The translations under genes and the position numbers were made by a program. The notes under the pieces were generated by a model. That model was not told where the DNA came from. It saw only the letters and a program-made list of their open reading frames with translations, and ran no database searches. A stretch of DNA of 64,000 nucleotides, from NCBI GenBank assembly GCA_022641965.1, contig JALCDX010000001.1:1-64000 (forward strand), given 5' to 3'. Origin of the DNA: Lactobacillus sp. (GTDB lineage Bacteria > Bacillota > Bacilli > Lactobacillales > Lactobacillaceae). Positions 25,595-34,905 of this stretch are shown here, in pieces; the stretch's first letter is position 1; every line of letters starts with the position of its first letter.

Positions 25595-28030
25595 TCAGTT
25601 GTTCCTATCCTTGGTGAATTTTTTGGCTCCTTGGTGAATTTTTTGGCCTAACTTCCAGGCTGCTTTAATATCACCAAAAGTTGTATTTTTGCCTTTTTCT
25701 TCCCAAACAAAGATGACTTCGCGAATACTGTCGCAAATTAGCGTCAGCCAACGGAAGACTGAGGCTGCCGCCAAATACAGCACAATCAGCAAGAACAAAG
25801 CTGTATTAGAAATCGCCGATAGTTGGAAGAAGTTTGGCAAGAAAATAATCGACAAAATAATGCAGAGGATTGATAGCAGCAGCACGGCTGCTCTGAACCG
25901 ATTGAGCGGTGCCGAAATATGGTACAGCACCATCATCCCAACCAGGACCAGCAAAATTGTGGCCGTGGTGGCGACATCTTTTGAGCCAATTGCAATCACT
26001 TGGTCAGCTATCACCAACACGCTAACTGCTAGCATATCACTCACTCCGCCTGGAATTGAGCGTGCCAGAATGCTCGGAATAAATTTCCCGCGAATGCGCC
26101 GGTGATTGCTTTCAAGTGCTAGCAAGAACGATGGCATCCCGATCGTAAACGCAGAAATTAAAGTAATTTGTGATGGTCTTAATGGATAAGTTATCGTCAA
26201 AATCAGCGAAAAGACAGCCATCAATAATGAAAAGATGTTCTTCACCAAAAACAAACTAGCTGACCGCTCGATATTATTGACAACCCGCCGTCCCTCATCA
26301 ACGACTTTCGGCATTCTGGCAAAGTTGGAATCCAGCAGGACTACTTGGGAGGCCTGCACGGCAGCACTGTTGCCCGAAGCCACAGCAATCGAGCAGTCAG
26401 CTTTTTTCATCGCCAAAATATCATTAACGCCGTCCCCAGTCATGGCAACTGTTCGCCCTTGATCTTGCAAGGCCTTCACGAAAGCCCGCTTTTGTTCAGG
26501 CTTAACCCGGCCAAAGACCGTGTACTTTTTAACAGCTGCTGGATAATCTTCAGGCTGCAAAGTTGAAGCATCAACATAATTTTCAGCATGGGCAATCTGC
26601 GCTTTTTGCGCAATGCGGGCGACAGTTTCAGGATTGTCGCCAGAAATCACTTTAATTTGCACTCCTTGCTTGGCAAAATAGGCAAAAGTCGCTGGTGCTT
26701 CTTTTCGAATCGGATTAGCTATTAAAACAAAGGTCACTGGCTCAACTGGCTGAGTTAGCGGCGTTTTTTCGTCGGCCAAAATCTGATTTGTTCGCCCCAC
26801 TAACAAAACCCGCATTCCATCTTGCGCATAGCGATCAACTTGCGCTTGATACTGAGCAAATTGTTCACGCAGCAAAAATTCCGGTGCCCCCATCAGCAGG
26901 GTTTGCTGTCCAATCACGCAGCCAGAATATTTATTGACTGACGTAAAAGGGATTAGATGATCAGCGCGTTCAAAATCGCCCTCTCCCACAAATTTGGCAA
27001 TCGCTTGACTAGTTTCATTGTCAGCTGGCAAATTGCGCTGCAGATTCGTGAGGACAGCTTTAGCTGTTGTTTCATCATACTGGCCAACCGGCACTAATTG
27101 TTCTACCGCCATTTTGTGCTCGGTAACCGTCCCAGTTTTATCAACGCATAAGACATCGACCCGAGCCAAAGTTTCAACGGATTTCATATCATGCAGCATG
27201 ACTTGGTTTCTGGCCAACCGCATCGCTGCCAGCGCTAACGCAATCGTGGTCAGCAAGTACAGCCCTTCTGGAATCATGCCAATAATTGCCGCTTCCATCG
27301 AGGTAATGCTTTCTTTAAAACTAGCATGATTAATAAAGAAGCTTTGCCCAAATAAAGCTAAGCCTAGCGGAATAATGATGATGCCGACCCATTTGATTAA
27401 TTTATTGATTGAGCGCACCATTTCTGATTGCTCGCCGCTGCCCATTGATTTAGCTTTTTGCGTCAATTTGGCAATGTACGAATCGGCCCCGACTTTAGTC
27501 AATTTGGCATAAACCTGCCCTGAAACAACGAAACTGCCAGACATAAGCTCATCGCTCGTGGTTTTCGAAATTTCATCGCTTTCGCCAGTCAGCAAAGATT
27601 CGTTCACGCGCACTTCACCGCTAATGATTTCTGCATCAGCTGGAATTTGTTCACCAGTTTTTAAGACGATAACATCGCCTAAAACTAGCTCATGCACTGG
27701 TACAGTCGTTAATTTACCGTCTCGTACAGCTTTAGCCTTGGTCGCATGTAGAACTTGCAGCTTGCCCAAAACTTTTTTAGCCCTGATTTCTTGCACAATG
27801 CCAATTACCGTATTGGCAATAATAACCGGCAAGAAACTAAGATCCCTAAATGAACCAACAATCACCAGCAAAATAGCCAGCACTAAGAAAATCAAGTTAA
27901 AATAAGTAAAAGTATTTTCTTTTATAATTTGCTTATTGGTTTTGAACTCGTTGTCGACTGCTTGATTGACCTGCCCTGCTTGCTGTCGAGCTTGCACTTC
28001 TGCTTGGCTTAGACCTGTAATTTGTTCCAT
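25595..28030 (-). CDS. Cation-transporting P-type ATPase (CtpE-like)
   Basis: 811 residues. P-type hallmarks: TGES at 148-151 (actuator), PEG in M4 (GMIPEGLYLLT), the phosphorylated Asp in DKTGTVTE (D297), and TGDGVNDILAMKKADCS in the hinge. About ten membrane helices, no N-terminal metal-binding domain. Overall sequence, starting GLSQAEVQARQ, resembles the CtpE group, reported as calcium transporters, so Ca2+ is the best guess. A 20-bp tandem duplication at the 3' end replaced the ancestral stop with ten extra residues (see findings). Confidence 0.88.
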   Translation of the reverse strand: MEQITGLSQAEVQARQQAGQVNQAVDNEFKTNKQIIKENTFTYFNLIFLVLAILLVIVGSFRDLSFLPVIIANTVIGIVQEIRAKKVLGKLQVLHATKAKAVRDGKLTTVPVHELVLGDVIVLKTGEQIPADAEIISGEVRVNESLLTGESDEISKTTSDELMSGSFVVSGQVYAKLTKVGADSYIAKLTQKAKSMGSGEQSEMVRSINKLIKWVGIIIIPLGLALFGQSFFINHASFKESITSMEAAIIGMIPEGLYLLTTIALALAAMRLARNQVMLHDMKSVETLARVDVLCVDKTGTVTEHKMAVEQLVPVGQYDETTAKAVLTNLQRNLPADNETSQAIAKFVGEGDFERADHLIPFTSVNKYSGCVIGQQTLLMGAPEFLLREQFAQYQAQVDRYAQDGMRVLLVGRTNQILADEKTPLTQPVEPVTFVLIANPIRKEAPATFAYFAKQGVQIKVISGDNPETVARIAQKAQIAHAENYVDASTLQPEDYPAAVKKYTVFGRVKPEQKRAFVKALQDQGRTVAMTGDGVNDILAMKKADCSIAVASGNSAAVQASQVVLLDSNFARMPKVVDEGRRVVNNIERSASLFLVKNIFSLLMAVFSLILTITYPLRPSQITLISAFTIGMPSFLLALESNHRRIRGKFIPSILARSIPGGVSDMLAVSVLVIADQVIAIGSKDVATTATILLVLVGMMVLYHISAPLNRFRAAVLLLSILCIILSIIFLPNFFQLSAISNTALFLLIVLYLAAASVFRWLTLICDSIREVIFVWEEKGKNTTFGDIKAAWKLGQKIHQGAKKFTKDRNN
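25608..25647 (-). repeat. Perfect 20-bp tandem duplication at the end of the P-type ATPase gene
   Basis: Two identical adjacent 20-bp units at 25608-25627 and 25628-25647. Because 20 is not a multiple of three, the second copy is read in another frame. With one unit the gene would read GGA then TAG and stop. Confidence 0.95.
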
Positions 28031-28160
28031 GATGCCATCCTTTAACTTGCTTCAATGAATTCATTCTACTATATGTTGTTGCCGATTTGATAAGAAAGAA
28101 TTCACCCAGTCGATTATTTTGTTCTATAATAAGCAAAGTATTTGATACAGGAGGCTGTTC

Positions 28161-28928
28161 ATGGAATTTTCTGCCCTAGGCATGTTTATCTTTTTGCTGG
28201 CCGGCGGTGTTGTTGCAGGACTTTTATCCACGATTGCATCGGTTGCTTCCTTAGCTTCTTACCCAGTCCTCTTAATGGCAGGTGTCCCACCGGTTTTTGC
28301 CAACGTCACAAACGATGCATCCCTAATTTGGACTGGCATCAGCTCAACTGCCGCTTCGACAAAAGAACTCCGCGGACATTGGCGAGAAACAGGCTTCTTT
28401 GCAATTTTTACGGTCCTTGGTTCTATCCTCGGCTGCTTTTTGCTGCTGGCTTTTCCTGGAAAAGTCTTTGAAAAAGTCGTGCCTTTTTTCATTGCTTCTT
28501 CAGGCGTCTTAATTTTAATTTCTGGTCATCACCATCCCAAAGCCGGTGTTAAAACTAAGCCTTGGCAAAAAGCTCTGCAACTACTGCTGCTTTTAGGGAT
28601 GGGGGCCTACTCCGGTTATTTTGGGGCAGCTGCTGGGGTAATTACGATCGTGCTGCTAACTTATTTGACCGACAACAGTTTTTTGGTGAACAACGCTATC
28701 AAAAACGTCATCGGCGGTTTAGCTAATTTAGTCGCCCTCTTGATTTTTATCTTCACTTCAACTATTTATTGGGACAAGGCAATTCCCTTAGCCATCGGCA
28801 TGTTTATTGGCGGCTACATTGGCCCGCACCTATTGCGGCATATACCTGTGCCGTTAGTTCGCCGTTTAATCGCTTGCTTGGCCTTTGTGCAAGCTGGTTA
28901 TTATTTCTATACAGCCTATTTCAAATAA
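28161..28928 (+). CDS. TSUP family (TauE/SafE) membrane transporter
   Basis: 255 residues, eight predicted transmembrane helices in two homologous halves. The halves begin near GVVAGLLSTIASVASLASYPVL and LGMGAYSGYFGAAAGVITIV, the duplicated glycine-rich motif of the TauE/SafE (TSUP) family. Members move sulfur-containing anions, sulfonates or small organic acids; the substrate here is unknown. AGGAGG precedes the ATG and a TATAAT lies at 28125-28130. It has its own terminator. Confidence 0.87.
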   Translation: MEFSALGMFIFLLAGGVVAGLLSTIASVASLASYPVLLMAGVPPVFANVTNDASLIWTGISSTAASTKELRGHWRETGFFAIFTVLGSILGCFLLLAFPGKVFEKVVPFFIASSGVLILISGHHHPKAGVKTKPWQKALQLLLLLGMGAYSGYFGAAAGVITIVLLTYLTDNSFLVNNAIKNVIGGLANLVALLIFIFTSTIYWDKAIPLAIGMFIGGYIGPHLLRHIPVPLVRRLIACLAFVQAGYYFYTAYFK

Positions 28929-28962
28929 ATACCGCTAGCCTGAGTGGCTAACGGTATTTTTA
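28927..28962 (+). terminator. Terminator of the TSUP gene
   Basis: AATACCG(C)TAGCC, loop TGAGT, GGCTA(A)CGGTATT, then TTTTAT. It begins at the stop codon. Confidence 0.88.
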
Positions 28963-28977
28963 TACAAAAATTTTCAA

Positions 28978-29985
28978 CTACAGCAGTTGAATGCCAGCTG
29001 CTTGACATTCTTTGACCATTTTATCAGGCCAAACACTGGCTTGAACTTCGCCGACGTGTGCTTTGCCTAATAAGAGCATGCACAGACGCGATTGACCGAT
29101 CCCACCACCGATCGTATATGGCAATTCGCCGTTAAGCAGCATTTGGTGGAATGGCAGCTGTGCACGTTCTTCTTTATGTGCTAATTTTAGCTGCTTGCGC
29201 AGGCTTTCTGGGCTGACTCTGATACCCATGCTGGAAATTTCCAAAGCACAGTGCAGTGGTTCATACCAGAATAAAATGTCACCGTTTAAATCCCAGTCGT
29301 CATAGTCAGGAGCCCGCAAATCGTGCGGCTGACCACTTTTTAAAGCCTTGCCGATACCAATAATGAAGACTGCGCCGTCTTCTTGGCAAATCTTGTTTTC
29401 ACGTTCTTTTGGATCCAAATCCGGCCAGCGGTCTTCCAACTCTTGGCTCGTCACAAAATGAATTTCATTTGGCAAATGGTGAACGGAACTTGGATAGCGG
29501 TACCAAACTTCGTCTTCCATATGTTTAATTACTTTGAAAATTTGCCGCACAGTGTTTTTTAAAGTCTCCAGGTTGCGTTCTTCTTTGGCAATAACCTTTT
29601 CCCAGTCCCACTGATCAACGTAAATAGAGTGTAAATTGTCGAGGCCTTCGTCCTTTCGAATTGCGTTCATGTTGGTGTACAGGCCTTCGTGCATCCCAAA
29701 GCCATACCGCTTTAAAGCCAGCCGCTTCCATTTAGCCAGAGAGTGAACGACTTCAATCGTTTGCCCTGGCTCGTCTTTCATTGTGAAAGAGACAGGTTTT
29801 TCCACGCCGTTCAAGTTATCGTTCAAGCCTGAAGATTGTTTAACGAACATGGGGGCTGACATCCGCTGCAACCGTATCCGCAAACCAAATTCACGTTGGA
29901 AAGTTTCACGAATATAGCGAATAGCTTCTTCAGTTTCACGAATTGATAATTTTGGATCATAGTTTTGTGGCACAATTAATTTCAT
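28978..29985 (-). CDS. asnA: Aspartate-ammonia ligase (asparagine synthetase A)
   Basis: 335 residues beginning [20 protein letters not shown], with [28 protein letters not shown] and [14 protein letters not shown], all typical of AsnA, a class II aminoacyl-tRNA-synthetase-like enzyme. It makes asparagine from aspartate, ammonia and ATP. The frame stays open far upstream, but that is the T-box leader. The ATG at 29985 follows CAGGAGG. Regulated by a tRNA-sensing T-box. Confidence 0.96.
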   Translation of the reverse strand: MKLIVPQNYDPKLSIRETEEAIRYIRETFQREFGLRIRLQRMSAPMFVKQSSGLNDNLNGVEKPVSFTMKDEPGQTIEVVHSLAKWKRLALKRYGFGMHEGLYTNMNAIRKDEGLDNLHSIYVDQWDWEKVIAKEERNLETLKNTVRQIFKVIKHMEDEVWYRYPSSVHHLPNEIHFVTSQELEDRWPDLDPKERENKICQEDGAVFIIGIGKALKSGQPHDLRAPDYDDWDLNGDILFWYEPLHCALEISSMGIRVSPESLRKQLKLAHKEERAQLPFHQMLLNGELPYTIGGGIGQSRLCMLLLGKAHVGEVQASVWPDKMVKECQAAGIQLL

Positions 29986-30004
29986 CGTTATGTCCTCCTG
30001 ATAA

Positions 30005-30250
30005 AAAAGCAGCCTCGCATCCCGATGAAGGGACGAAAGGCTGCTTGTTTCCGCGGTACCACCCTGCTTGTTCAATTGTTGAACCAACTTGGCAGGTTTA
30101 ACGCACCCTAAACGGCTAAGTCTACTTTTATCCAAATTTTGAGTTAGCAGCAAGCAAGTGTTTTTCAACTAATGCCTGGCTGAGCTTGCACCAGCCCCAA
30201 CTCGCTGAACAGGTTGATTAGTTTACTCGTCTTGTTTATGGCTTTTATTG
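30005..30250 (-). promoter_or_regulatory. T-box riboswitch upstream of asnA
   Basis: The minus strand carries the invariant T-box AGGGTGGTACCGCGG (about 30050-30064). A terminator follows: AAGCAGCC, long loop, GGCTGCTTTTTT. Stem I shows the distal GGTGCAAGC motif and, on its 3' side, AAC followed by A (30162-30160), which reads as an asparagine specifier codon. Uncharged tRNA-Asn would pair with the T-box and prevent termination. The specifier call is by eye. Confidence 0.92.
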
Positions 30251-30256
30251 TTTTTA

Positions 30257-30284
30257 ATTTTAATTTAATTTTCAGAAAATGCAA
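30257..30284 (-). promoter_or_regulatory. asnA T-box leader promoter
   Basis: The minus strand has TTGCAT, a 16-bp spacer, then TAAAAT, placing the start about 10 nt before the T-box stem I. Confidence 0.5.
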
Positions 30285-30291
30285 GCAATTT

Positions 30292-30321
30292 TTGCTAAAA
30301 TTTCAAAAATGCTTTTATAAT
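30292..30321 (+). promoter_or_regulatory. Promoter of the small SPJ_0845-like gene
   Basis: TTGCTA, an 18-bp spacer, then TATAAT. The start codon follows 29 nt after the -10. Confidence 0.65.
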
Positions 30322-30349
30322 AAAGACATGATTTAAAGGAGTGAAAACT

Positions 30350-30484
30350 ATGGGCTTAACTTTTAAAAAGCAGGACGATTTAGAAAAAATGCTCGATAAA
30401 TTCGCCATTATGCCAGAGGATCTGAAAACATCAGGCAAAGACAAAAATCAAAATGAGCAAAAGAAAAAAGCAGCTAAGAAATAG
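30350..30484 (+). CDS. Small SPJ_0845-family protein
   Basis: 44 residues, MGLTFKKQDDLEKMLDKFAI then a short Pro-containing stretch and a Lys-rich tail. The KKQDDLEKML.KFA.. start matches the small SPJ_0845 family of Lactobacillales, of unknown function. AAAGGAGTG lies 8 nt before the ATG. Its own strong promoter and terminator support it being a real gene despite its size. It is highly charged and probably partly disordered. Confidence 0.75.
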   Translation: MGLTFKKQDDLEKMLDKFAIMPEDLKTSGKDKNQNEQKKKAAKK

Positions 30485-30493
30485 CTGCTGAGG

Positions 30494-30527
30494 AGCACCA
30501 GACAAGATGTCTGATGCTTATTTTTTT
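30494..30527 (+). terminator. Terminator of the SPJ_0845-like gene
   Basis: AGCA(C)CAGACA, loop AGA, TGTCTG(A)TGCT, then a T-run. It overlaps the 3' end of the toxin gene on the other strand. Confidence 0.85.
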
Positions 30528-30841
30528 ATTCTTGCCGTTGCTGTTTTATAAACTTCAGCATCGCTTCTTTTACCAAGTGCAACAATATCTATGATTTTAA
30601 TAGTATTTTTACGAGCATCTTGCCCAAATACAATCCGTAAACCCATTTTTCTATTCTTCAGTTTTCGATAGCCTTCCAGCTTGCCATGCAGTGGACTACC
30701 GCAGTTTAATCCTCGCTGCTTAATTCGCTTAAGTCCCTTTTCAACAAAAATCAACTGCGAGCCATCTAAACTATCAATTTCTTTCTTTGCTTGCTCCCAT
30801 ATTCTTAATTGATATGGAAAATCATCTTTATTCCCAGCCAT
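30518..30841 (-). CDS. RelE/ParE-family toxin of a type II toxin-antitoxin pair
   Basis: About 107 residues. The pattern QLRIWEQAKKEIDSL, GLKRIKQRGLN, HGKLEGYRKLKNRKMGLRIVF and the C-terminal IIDIVALGKRSDAEVYKTA is typical of RelE/ParE-fold toxins, with R/K residues in the core strands. RelE members cut mRNA on ribosomes and ParE members poison gyrase; which applies is unclear. Three consecutive ATGs overlap the antitoxin end; I use the last (30841). The true start may be 30847 or 30844. Coupled to the antitoxin gene by overlap. Confidence 0.8.
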   Translation of the reverse strand: MAGNKDDFPYQLRIWEQAKKEIDSLDGSQLIFVEKGLKRIKQRGLNCGSPLHGKLEGYRKLKNRKMGLRIVFGQDARKNTIKIIDIVALGKRSDAEVYKTATARIKK

Positions 30842-31151
30842 CATCATTCTCGAGACTAATATCATTCAAGCCGTTTTTCCCAAAAACTTCTTTTTCAGAA
30901 TAAGTTTGATGAGGTTGGCCAAGTCGCTTAATAGCTTCTCTCTCAACTTGCAAATCTAGTAGTTGGTCTTCTAATTCATCGATTTTTTGAATCATTTTTT
31001 CATAATCCTGAGCCGTCATTAAAACAGCAGTGGGATGATCACGATTAAAAATATAAACGCCATTCTGAGCTTTTTCTGCTTGTTTAATAACCTTAGCAGG
31101 CGATACTTTCAAAGCTGTCATATTAGTAACTGGAACATTGAGCGCTTGCAT
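30828..31151 (-). CDS. Phd/YefM-family antitoxin
   Basis: 107 residues. The N-terminal half (MTALKVSPAKVIKQAEKA, then VYIFNRDHPTAVLMTAQDYEKMI) is the Phd/YefM DNA-binding fold; the C-terminal half is helical and acidic and should wrap the toxin. AGGAGG precedes the ATG. It is first in the operon, as usual, and would autorepress its own promoter. TACTTT repeats upstream are operator candidates. Confidence 0.83.
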   Translation of the reverse strand: MQALNVPVTNMTALKVSPAKVIKQAEKAQNGVYIFNRDHPTAVLMTAQDYEKMIQKIDELEDQLLDLQVEREAIKRLGQPHQTYSEKEVFGKNGLNDISLENDDGWE

Positions 31152-31184
31152 TTGCTAGTCCTCCTATTGCCTTTCATTTTAACA

Positions 31185-31235
31185 TAAAAGTATTAATAAA
31201 GTATGCTTTTTAGCACTTGTTAAAGTACATTTAAA
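31185..31235 (-). promoter_or_regulatory. Candidate operator/promoter of the toxin-antitoxin operon
   Basis: The minus strand carries TACTTT three times (GTACTTTAAC, ATACTTTATT, ATACTTTTAT) within about 40 bp, ending at a TAAAAT -10-like box. Repeats in front of Phd/YefM genes are usually antitoxin binding sites. No convincing -35 is seen. Confidence 0.4.
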
Positions 31236-31251
31236 TATTTGTTTTGCATGC

Positions 31252-31279
31252 AAAAACGCAGCTGCAATCAGCTGCGTTA
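31252..31279 (-). terminator. Terminator of the YjeM-like (pseudo)gene
   Basis: The minus strand has AACGCAGCTG, loop ATT, GCAGCTGCGT, then TTTT. Just beyond lies a 14-bp perfect palindrome TTTTGCATGCAAAA (31242-31255) that shares the T-tract. Confidence 0.88.
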
Positions 31280-31283
31280 AGTC

Positions 31284-32804
31284 TTAATTTAATTCATCGG
31301 CTGGCAAACCATGTTCTTTACCAGAGATGCGATAGAAAATATAGGCAATCAAGCCAAAGATCACAGGTCCAATTGCGGTCCAAAAGGCAGTCATATAGTT
31401 GCCTTGCAAAATCGGCTCAATAATCGTAAATAAGATCCCGGCACAAATCACCAATTCCACGAAGATTACTAAAGCTGTAGTCCAGCGATAGTTGGTAAAA
31501 ATCTTGAATTTGCGTGGCAAGTCTTTGCGCAAGAAAAATGGAAAAGCCCCAACAATGAAAATATAAGAAGCACTGGAGGAAACGTTAACCATATTTTGCA
31601 AAATCTGATAGAAACTCTTAGCCGCACTCCCACCAAATGAAACAAAGAAGATCATCAATGACACAAAAGTTGCCTGTGCCCACATTGCATTAGCTGGTAC
31701 TTCATGTTCATTCAGCTTTGTCAATTTCTTCGGCCATAAACGTTCATCGCTGCCCAAAATAAAGGATTTAATTGGGGAATACAGCATAACGAAGAAAGCA
31801 CCAATAATTCCCATCAAAGTTGCTAAAGCAATAAAACGAACGAAAATGCCGCCGATTGCATTAGCTGCACTATTGCTCAATCCCAAAGCTTGTCATAAAG
31901 CCGTGCCAAGCTGGTGAAAAATTACGTAAGTCATGTTCCCAATATTGACGCCATCTCGAGCAATATCACGATGATAATTGACAGTAAAACCAGCCATCAA
32001 AATTGTCAGGGCATATGAACAAATCGTAAATGCAGCTCCAATCAGCAAACCTCGCGGGAAATATTTTTCAGGATCCTTCATACTGTCCGTCACGCCTGAA
32101 ACAGTTTCCATCCCGCCATAGGCAAAGATCGCATACACTACAAAGGAAATAACTGCAATCGGATCCTGGAAACTTGGATTTGGCGAATGGAAAAAGACCT
32201 TGGCTGAATTAATTGGTTATGCTAATTGGCCGTGGTTTAAAATCAGCACCCAAACTGAAACGACAATAAACAAGACATTTAATCAGATCAGGAAAACGCC
32301 GCCAATCGAACTCATGGCTTGAATGCCCTTCATTCCCCGCGAAGATAGGAACGTCGTCAGCAAAATAAAAGCAATCGCCAGCAGGCCAATGGTTTGCGTT
32401 GAGGACAGGCTGCCCAGATGCCAAGTTTGTGTTTGGTCTTCTCCAAACAGCAGTGATGATACCGAAATCCAAATTCTGGAAGCCATCGAAACCTGCCAAA
32501 TAACCCAGTTAGCGAGCCAAATAAATGTCCCAATAAAGGCCCATTTTTCACCAATTGAGCCAGCTAGCCAAGTAAAAATACCTCCCTTAGCTTCTGGATA
32601 AGCCGAGCCATATTCCGCCATCATTAAGCTGGATGGGATCATAAAAACTAGGCCCGCAAAAATATACCAAATGACAGCTGCGTAAGACATCTGGGCATAC
32701 GAAACTGACACGTTGCCGAAGCCGTAGACTGAAGTAATAATCATTAAAACCAAGCTGCCCATGGTGATGGTTTTAGCTTGTTTGTTGTTATCCAAATAAT
32801 TCAC
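31284..32804 (-). pseudogene. YjeM-like glutamate/GABA-family permease with three in-frame stop codons
   Basis: One continuous reading frame of about 506 codons is interrupted by three stops: TGA at 32285-32283, TAA at about 32219-32217, and TGA at 31895-31893. Read through them, the product is an APC-superfamily permease: MNYLDNNKQAKTITMGSLVL start, GSAYPEAKGGIFTWLAGSIG, and FAYGGMETVSGVTDSMKDPEK. This fits the YjeM branch of the glutamate/GABA antiporters. The contexts fit lost Trp (TGG) and Gln (CAA) codons. No frameshift is visible, so decay appears recent. Confidence 0.85.
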
Positions 32805-32887
32805 ACTCCCTATTTTACCGATTAATAATTCTACCTTACTTGGACAACTTTTGCGCGGCCTCTAATCTTTCATTCAGTTTGTTTTCA

Positions 32888-32920
32888 TAAAAAAAGAACT
32901 GCTCGTATGAGCAGTTCTTG
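32888..32920 (-). terminator. Terminator of yihA
   Basis: The minus strand has AAGAACTGCTC, short loop, GAGCAGTTCTT, then a T-run. It begins ten nt after the yihA stop. Confidence 0.9.
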
Positions 32921-32930
32921 CTTTTCTAGT

Positions 32931-33518
32931 TTAACTTAACTGTGCTTCAATCCAGTTTAAGACTTCGGTTCGTCCAGTTCCCGTCACAGCCGAAAAAGTT
33001 TGTACTGTGACGTTGTCTTTGGACAGGTCTAGACTTTTGCCTAATTGTTGTTTTGCACGGTTAGCTGCGTTTTTCTTTAATTTATCAACTTTAGTTAAGA
33101 CGACCAAAATTGGCAAATTTAAATATTGAGCGTATTCATACATCGCTTGGTCATCTTTAGTGGGCTCATGCCGAGCGTCGATCAGGATCATTAAGCCCTC
33201 TAAGTCAGCTCTAGTTTCCAAATAATCCTGAATCATGACGCCGAACTCAGCCCGCTGTTTTTTGGAAACCTTAGCGAAGCCATAACCAGGCACATCGACT
33301 AAATAAAAGTCATCATTAACCAAGTAAAAATTTAAAGTTTGCGTCTTGCCCGGCGAAGAAGAAGTTCTAGCTAGATTTTTACGGTTCAGCAAACGGTTAA
33401 TCAAGCTCGATTTACCAACATTTGATCGTCCTGCTAAGGCAATTTCTGGCAACCCGTCCTTTGGATATTGTTCAGCTTTAACTGCACTGACAGCATAGTC
33501 ACTGGACTTGATTTTCAT
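32931..33518 (-). CDS. yihA: Ribosome biogenesis GTP-binding protein YihA/YsxC (EngB)
   Basis: 195 residues. GRSNVGKSS at about 31-39, [12 protein letters not shown] as switch [13 protein letters not shown] as switch II, and TKVDK for guanine recognition define the EngB/YsxC family. It helps assemble the 50S subunit. It overlaps clpX by four nt, the standard clpX-ysxC pair in Firmicutes, and ends in a strong terminator. Confidence 0.96.
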   Translation of the reverse strand: MKIKSSDYAVSAVKAEQYPKDGLPEIALAGRSNVGKSSLINRLLNRKNLARTSSSPGKTQTLNFYLVNDDFYLVDVPGYGFAKVSKKQRAEFGVMIQDYLETRADLEGLMILIDARHEPTKDDQAMYEYAQYLNLPILVVLTKVDKLKKNAANRAKQQLGKSLDLSKDNVTVQTFSAVTGTGRTEVLNWIEAQLS

Positions 33519-34774
33519 TGCGCTGCCTCGCGTTTTTCTTCTACTTCAGTCCGTTCAATGCGGGGACTAGCATGTTTGGTAATAACATCCTTAGTGATTT
33601 CAACTTGCCGGATTGTCTTATCGCTTGGCGTCTTATACATGGTGTCCATCAAAGCGTTCTCCATAATCGACCGCAAGCCACGTGCGCCCATGTGACGGTT
33701 AATTGCAACGTCAGCCATGGCAGTCAACGCGCCACTAGTAAACTTCAAATCAACATCATCCAAACTAAGCAGCTTTTGATATTGCTTGACCAAAGCATTC
33801 TTCGGTTTAGTCAAAATCTGCACCAAGTGTGACCGATCTAATTTATCCAAGGTAGTGATGATTGGAATTCTGCCAATGAATTCAGGTATCATCCCGAACT
33901 TAACTAGGTCTTCGGTGGTCAGATAACGGTTCCAGTGGTCAAGATCATGTGATTGGGTTTCCATTTCTGCGCCAAAGCCGATGACGCGTTTGCCAAGGCG
34001 CTGCTTAACGATCGACTCAATGCCATCAAAGGCCCCACCAACAATAAACAGAATATTAGAAGTATCCATCCTGATCATCTGCTGCTGAGGGTGCTTGCGT
34101 CCACCCTGTGGCGGGACAGAAGCAATAGTACCCTCGAGAATTTTCAGCAGCGATTGCTGAACGCCTTCACCTGAGACATCACGGGTAATTGAAACATTTT
34201 CTGACTTTTTGGAAATTTTGTCGATTTCATCGATATAAATAATGCCATGCTGAGCCCGCTCTAGGTCATAATCTGCATTTTGCAGCAGCTTAAGCAAAAT
34301 ATTTTCGACATCCTCACCAACGTAGCCAGCTTCTGTCAAAGTGGTCGCATCAGCAATTGCAAACGGTACATTCAAAATTCGAGCTAAAGTCTGTGCCAAA
34401 TAAGTCTTGCCTGAGCCAGTCGGACCAATCAAAGCAATATTGGATTTTTGCAGTTCAGTGTCTGGATCAGATTCGAGTTGCGAAATTCGTTTGTAATGGT
34501 TGTAAACAGCAACTGATAAAACTTTTTTGGCACGCTCTTGACCAATGACATATTGGTCAAGCTGCTGATTGATTTCCTCTGGCGTTGGCAAGTTGCTTAA
34601 ATCTTGCACTGCCTCACTCGCCAGTTCATCATCAATCATTTCTTTAATACGGTCAATACAGTCATTGCAGATATAAAAACCATTTACAAAAGCCATCTTT
34701 TTGACTTCTGACTCAGTCCGATTGCAAGAAGTACACCGAATTACATCTTGATCAGCCAGTTTATTAAAAGGCAT
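33515..34774 (-). CDS. clpX: ATP-dependent Clp protease ATP-binding subunit ClpX
   Basis: 419 residues. N-terminal zinc-binding domain with Cys14, Cys17, Cys36 and Cys39, then an AAA+ module with Walker A GPTGSGKT at 117-124, Walker [11 protein letters not shown], and the GYVGEDVE pore-1 loop. ClpX unfolds tagged substrates for ClpP, which is not in the window. GGGAGG precedes the ATG. It has its own promoter downstream of the tig terminator. Confidence 0.97.
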   Translation of the reverse strand: MPFNKLADQDVIRCTSCNRTESEVKKMAFVNGFYICNDCIDRIKEMIDDELASEAVQDLSNLPTPEEINQQLDQYVIGQERAKKVLSVAVYNHYKRISQLESDPDTELQKSNIALIGPTGSGKTYLAQTLARILNVPFAIADATTLTEAGYVGEDVENILLKLLQNADYDLERAQHGIIYIDEIDKISKKSENVSITRDVSGEGVQQSLLKILEGTIASVPPQGGRKHPQQQMIRMDTSNILFIVGGAFDGIESIVKQRLGKRVIGFGAEMETQSHDLDHWNRYLTTEDLVKFGMIPEFIGRIPIITTLDKLDRSHLVQILTKPKNALVKQYQKLLSLDDVDLKFTSGALTAMADVAINRHMGARGLRSIMENALMDTMYKTPSDKTIRQVEITKDVITKHASPRIERTEVEEKREAAQ

Positions 34775-34803
34775 CTTTTATCCTCCCTTTATCCAATAAG
34801 GGT

Positions 34804-34832
34804 AGCCTAGCATAAATTTTTATGTGGGTAAA
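34804..34832 (-). promoter_or_regulatory. clpX-yihA promoter
   Basis: The minus strand has TTTACC, a 17-bp spacer ending in TGC, then TAGGCT. No CtsR-type heptamer repeats are seen nearby. Confidence 0.55.
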
Positions 34833-34848
34833 ACAATTAGTCTGACAC

Positions 34849-34876
34849 AAAAAAAGCGGCCAAAGCCGCTTTTTTG
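34849..34876 (-). terminator. Terminator of tig
   Basis: The minus strand has AAAGCGGC, loop TTTG, GCCGCTTT, then a T-run; A/T tracts on both sides make it potentially bidirectional. Confidence 0.92.
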
Positions 34877-34905
34877 TCAGCATTAATTATTTGCTGCTCT
34901 TCTTG

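Noticed and set aside
30040..30070. tRNA-like CCGCGGTACCACC sequence
   Set aside because: It is the complement of the T-box motif in the asnA leader; no cloverleaf can be drawn around it.
29986..30168. N-terminal extension of AsnA
   Set aside because: The open frame runs through the T-box and its terminator; AsnA family proteins begin at MKLIVPQ.
32217..32285. Selenocysteine or programmed readthrough at the TGA codons
   Set aside because: One of the three stops is TAA, and selenocysteine use is not expected in this group; the contexts fit Trp and Gln codons lost by transition.
31284..32804. Three separate small membrane protein genes
   Set aside because: All three pieces share one frame, conserved permease sequence continues across each stop, and the inner pieces have no Shine-Dalgarno. 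A single decayed gene explains them better.
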